The notes under the pieces: generated by a model
The model's input: only the letters and a program-made list of their open reading frames with translations
Database searches by the model: none
Told to the model about the DNA's origin: nothing
NCBI GenBank assembly: GCA_050050615.1
Contig: JASFTV010000158.1
Coordinates: forward strand, 1 to 7,694
Direction: 5' to 3'
DNA: 7,694 nt
From: JASFTV01 sp050050615
GTDB lineage: Bacteria; Desulfobacterota; DSM-4660; Desulfatiglandales; HGW-15
Position numbers and translations under genes: made by a program
In this document: positions 6,508-7,694 of the stretch, one piece after another
How the letters are laid out: every line of letters begins with the position of its first letter
Numbering within the stretch: the first letter of the stretch is position 1

Positions 6508-6603
6508 GTTTTCTGCATTCAGCGTTTTCCCGGATATGAAAATACATGTTCGGGACCAGCGGTTGTCACAGGTATGACGAGTAGAAATGAAAGGGGAATC
6601 GTT

Positions 6604-7458
6604 ATGGTTGAGCCGATCATGAAAAAGGTCAATGCGGGTGCTTTAAAGATCCAATTGGCTGTCTGGGAGGGGATAGGTAAGCAGATCATTTGTGTTCACG
6701 GCATCACCGCCAATTGCCGGTGCTGGGACGTCATCGCCTCATCATTGTCTCCCAAGCACCAAATCCTTGCCATGGATCTCCGTGGAAGGGGCTGTTCAGA
6801 CAAGCCTCCTGCAGGATACTCCCTGGAATACCATCTTCGGGATATTAACGGCCTGATGGACAACATGGGGCTGGATAAGGGGGTTCTCATGGGACATTCT
6901 TTGGGGGCTTTCATCTCGCTGGCTTTCGGGGCAGAGTATCCGGAAAAAGTTGACCGCATTATCTTGGTGGACGGGGGAGGGGATTTGTCACAGGAGCAGA
7001 TGGACAAAGTCTTCGAGGGAATCAAGCCGTCATTGGACCGTCTTGGGAAGGTCTTTAGCTCTGCCGACGCCTACCTCGAGACCATGAGGCAGGCTCCCTA
7101 TATACAGCCGTGGTCTTCTGCCATAGAAACCTACTACCGGTACGAGTTGGAGGAGGTGGAGGGCGGCGTGAGATCGAACATCGAGCCCGATCACATCGAT
7201 GAGGAGGCTGAAAACATAAAGAAGGTCAAGGTCGCCTCTTTCTATCCAAGGATTTCTTCTGGAGTATTGGTCCTGCGTGCCACAGAAGGTCTCCTCAGGC
7301 AGGACGATATTTTGCTTCCCGAAGAGGTGGTGAAAACAATGGTACGAGAGATTCCTAATTGTAGATGTGTAGACGTGGAGGGGACCAATCATTATGGAAT
7401 CGTTTTTCAACCAAATGTAATGAGGGACCGGGCGATTCTGGATTTCTTGGAAGACTAA
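6604..7458 (+). CDS. Alpha/beta-hydrolase (MhpC-like fold), operon-associated
   Basis: This is a cytoplasmic serine hydrolase of unassigned substrate. I start at ATG 6604, with AAAGGGG (6590-6596) 7 nt upstream, giving 284 residues, normal for the family. Earlier in-frame starts at 6490 and 6574 lack a well-spaced Shine-Dalgarno and would prepend non-conserved residues. The oxyanion loop is VHGITAN (31-37), followed by MDLRGRGCSDKP (57-68), the nucleophile elbow GHSLG with Ser99, and the C-terminal GTNHYG with His263. The acid is probably Glu228 in RATEG, or possibly Asp123 or Asp235; I cannot settle this. No signal peptide is seen. A cap region of about 127-205 is helical and acidic. It may process the solute imported by the adjacent transporter, for example an ester, amide, lactone or beta-diketone, but that is context inference. 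Oddly, NCRCxDV occurs twice (37-43 and 252-258), both near active-site loops. Confidence 0.88.
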   Translation: MVEPIMKKVNAGALKIQLAVWEGIGKQIICVHGITANCRCWDVIASSLSPKHQILAMDLRGRGCSDKPPAGYSLEYHLRDINGLMDNMGLDKGVLMGHSLGAFISLAFGAEYPEKVDRIILVDGGGDLSQEQMDKVFEGIKPSLDRLGKVFSSADAYLETMRQAPYIQPWSSAIETYYRYELEEVEGGVRSNIEPDHIDEEAENIKKVKVASFYPRISSGVLVLRATEGLLRQDDILLPEEVVKTMVREIPNCRCVDVEGTNHYGIVFQPNVMRDRAILDFLED

Positions 7459-7531
7459 TTTGTTGCGATTGTAGGTCAGGCCTTAAACAGAGTACTTATG
7501 AAGAGAGGCGCCAGGGGTGTCGAAACTCAAC

Positions 7532-7585
7532 CGTTGAAAGCGTTAAGGTCGTTGAAATCGTCAAAGCCGTAAAAAGCGCTGAAAA
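7532..7585. repeat. Six-unit 9-bp tandem repeat, consensus CGTTGAAAG
   Basis: The units are CGTTGAAAG, CGTTAAGGT, CGTTGAAAT, CGTCAAAGC, CGTAAAAAG and CGCTGAAAA, directly abutting. The first two bases (CG) and the sixth base (A) are invariant, and the seventh is A in five of six. In one frame the array would encode a Val-Glu/Lys-x tripeptide repeat, but no good gene context supports translation. A degenerate minisatellite is the simplest reading. Confidence 0.7.
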
Positions 7586-7669
7586 TTACCTCATGTTTGC
7601 CCATCATTTGTCCGCTTATTCCTCGTATCGCAGGCAGGGGAGGGATGCTTGATTTTAGATGAGAAGGAC

Positions 7670-7694
7670 AAGGCGCGGAGTGCAATGTGCATGG
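7670..7694. repeat. Second copy of the 25-bp operon-flanking repeat
   Basis: This matches 1153-1177 at 22 of 25 positions in the same orientation. All three differences are transitions (A to G once, C to T twice, reading from the first copy to this one). The dyad GCGCAATGCGC of the first copy has decayed here to GTGCAATGTGC. The match runs into the window end, so the element probably continues beyond it. Confidence 0.6.

Larger units (their letters stand above)
7459..7694. other. 3' flank of the operon, repeat-rich and gene-free
   Basis: No convincing gene and no hairpin-plus-U-tract terminator is visible after the hydrolase stop. The stretch holds a 9-bp tandem array (7532-7585) and, at the window edge, a second copy of the repeat found upstream of the operon. 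An open frame of 95 codons reads through both the hydrolase 3' end and the tandem array, but it starts inside the hydrolase gene in another frame and shows no domain. Confidence 0.55.

Noticed and set aside
7365..7652. 95-codon open frame with a Val-Glu/Lys repeat
   Set aside because: It begins inside the hydrolase gene out of frame and its only pattern comes from the 9-bp DNA repeat; no ribosome-binding site was found.

Overview
The window is a bacterial chromosomal segment dominated by one complete branched-chain-amino-acid-type (Liv/HAAT family) ABC uptake operon with an alpha/beta-hydrolase gene at its 3' end, all on the + strand. No rRNA, tRNA, CRISPR array, phage or intact transposase gene is visible. 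Protein style, moderate G+C, Gram-negative export signals and extensive degenerate intergenic repeats suggest a Gram-negative anaerobe of the former Deltaproteobacteria (Desulfobacterota or syntroph type). That placement is an inference from general impression, not from a diagnostic marker.

Layout. (1) 1-216: the C-terminus of a TPR-like protein whose start lies outside the window. (2) 392-1087: an unrecognised, visibly AT-richer gene for a small membrane-anchored protein (one N-terminal helix, a charged linker, a predicted beta-rich C-terminal domain). (3) 1088-1483: a 396-bp gene-free stretch holding a degenerate repeat element and presumably the operon promoter. (4) 1484-2689: the periplasmic solute-binding protein. 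(5) 2690-2804: a spacer with a strong GNRA-capped hairpin lacking a U-tract, followed by an oddly distant Shine-Dalgarno sequence. (6) 2805-6432: livG, livF, livH and livM, tightly packed (8-bp overlap, then gaps of 23 and 13 bp). (7) 6433-6603: a spacer with two inverted-repeat motifs. (8) 6604-7458: the alpha/beta-hydrolase. (9) 7459-7694: a 3' flank with a six-unit 9-bp tandem repeat and a second copy of the repeat seen at 1153-1177.

How the genes fit together. The exported binding protein would capture a small carboxylate, amino acid, amide or aromatic acid in the periplasm and deliver it to the LivH-LivM channel, driven by LivG-LivF ATP hydrolysis. The cytoplasmic hydrolase could then open an ester, amide, lactone or C-C bond in the imported compound. 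The order binding protein-G-F-H-M-hydrolase differs from the E. coli livKHMGF order. The substrate cannot be read from the sequence. I see no evidence of a wholly new system. The items most worth a second look are the hairpin and spacing arrangement before livG, the repeats flanking the operon, the 9-bp tandem array, and twin NCRCxDV motifs in the hydrolase.
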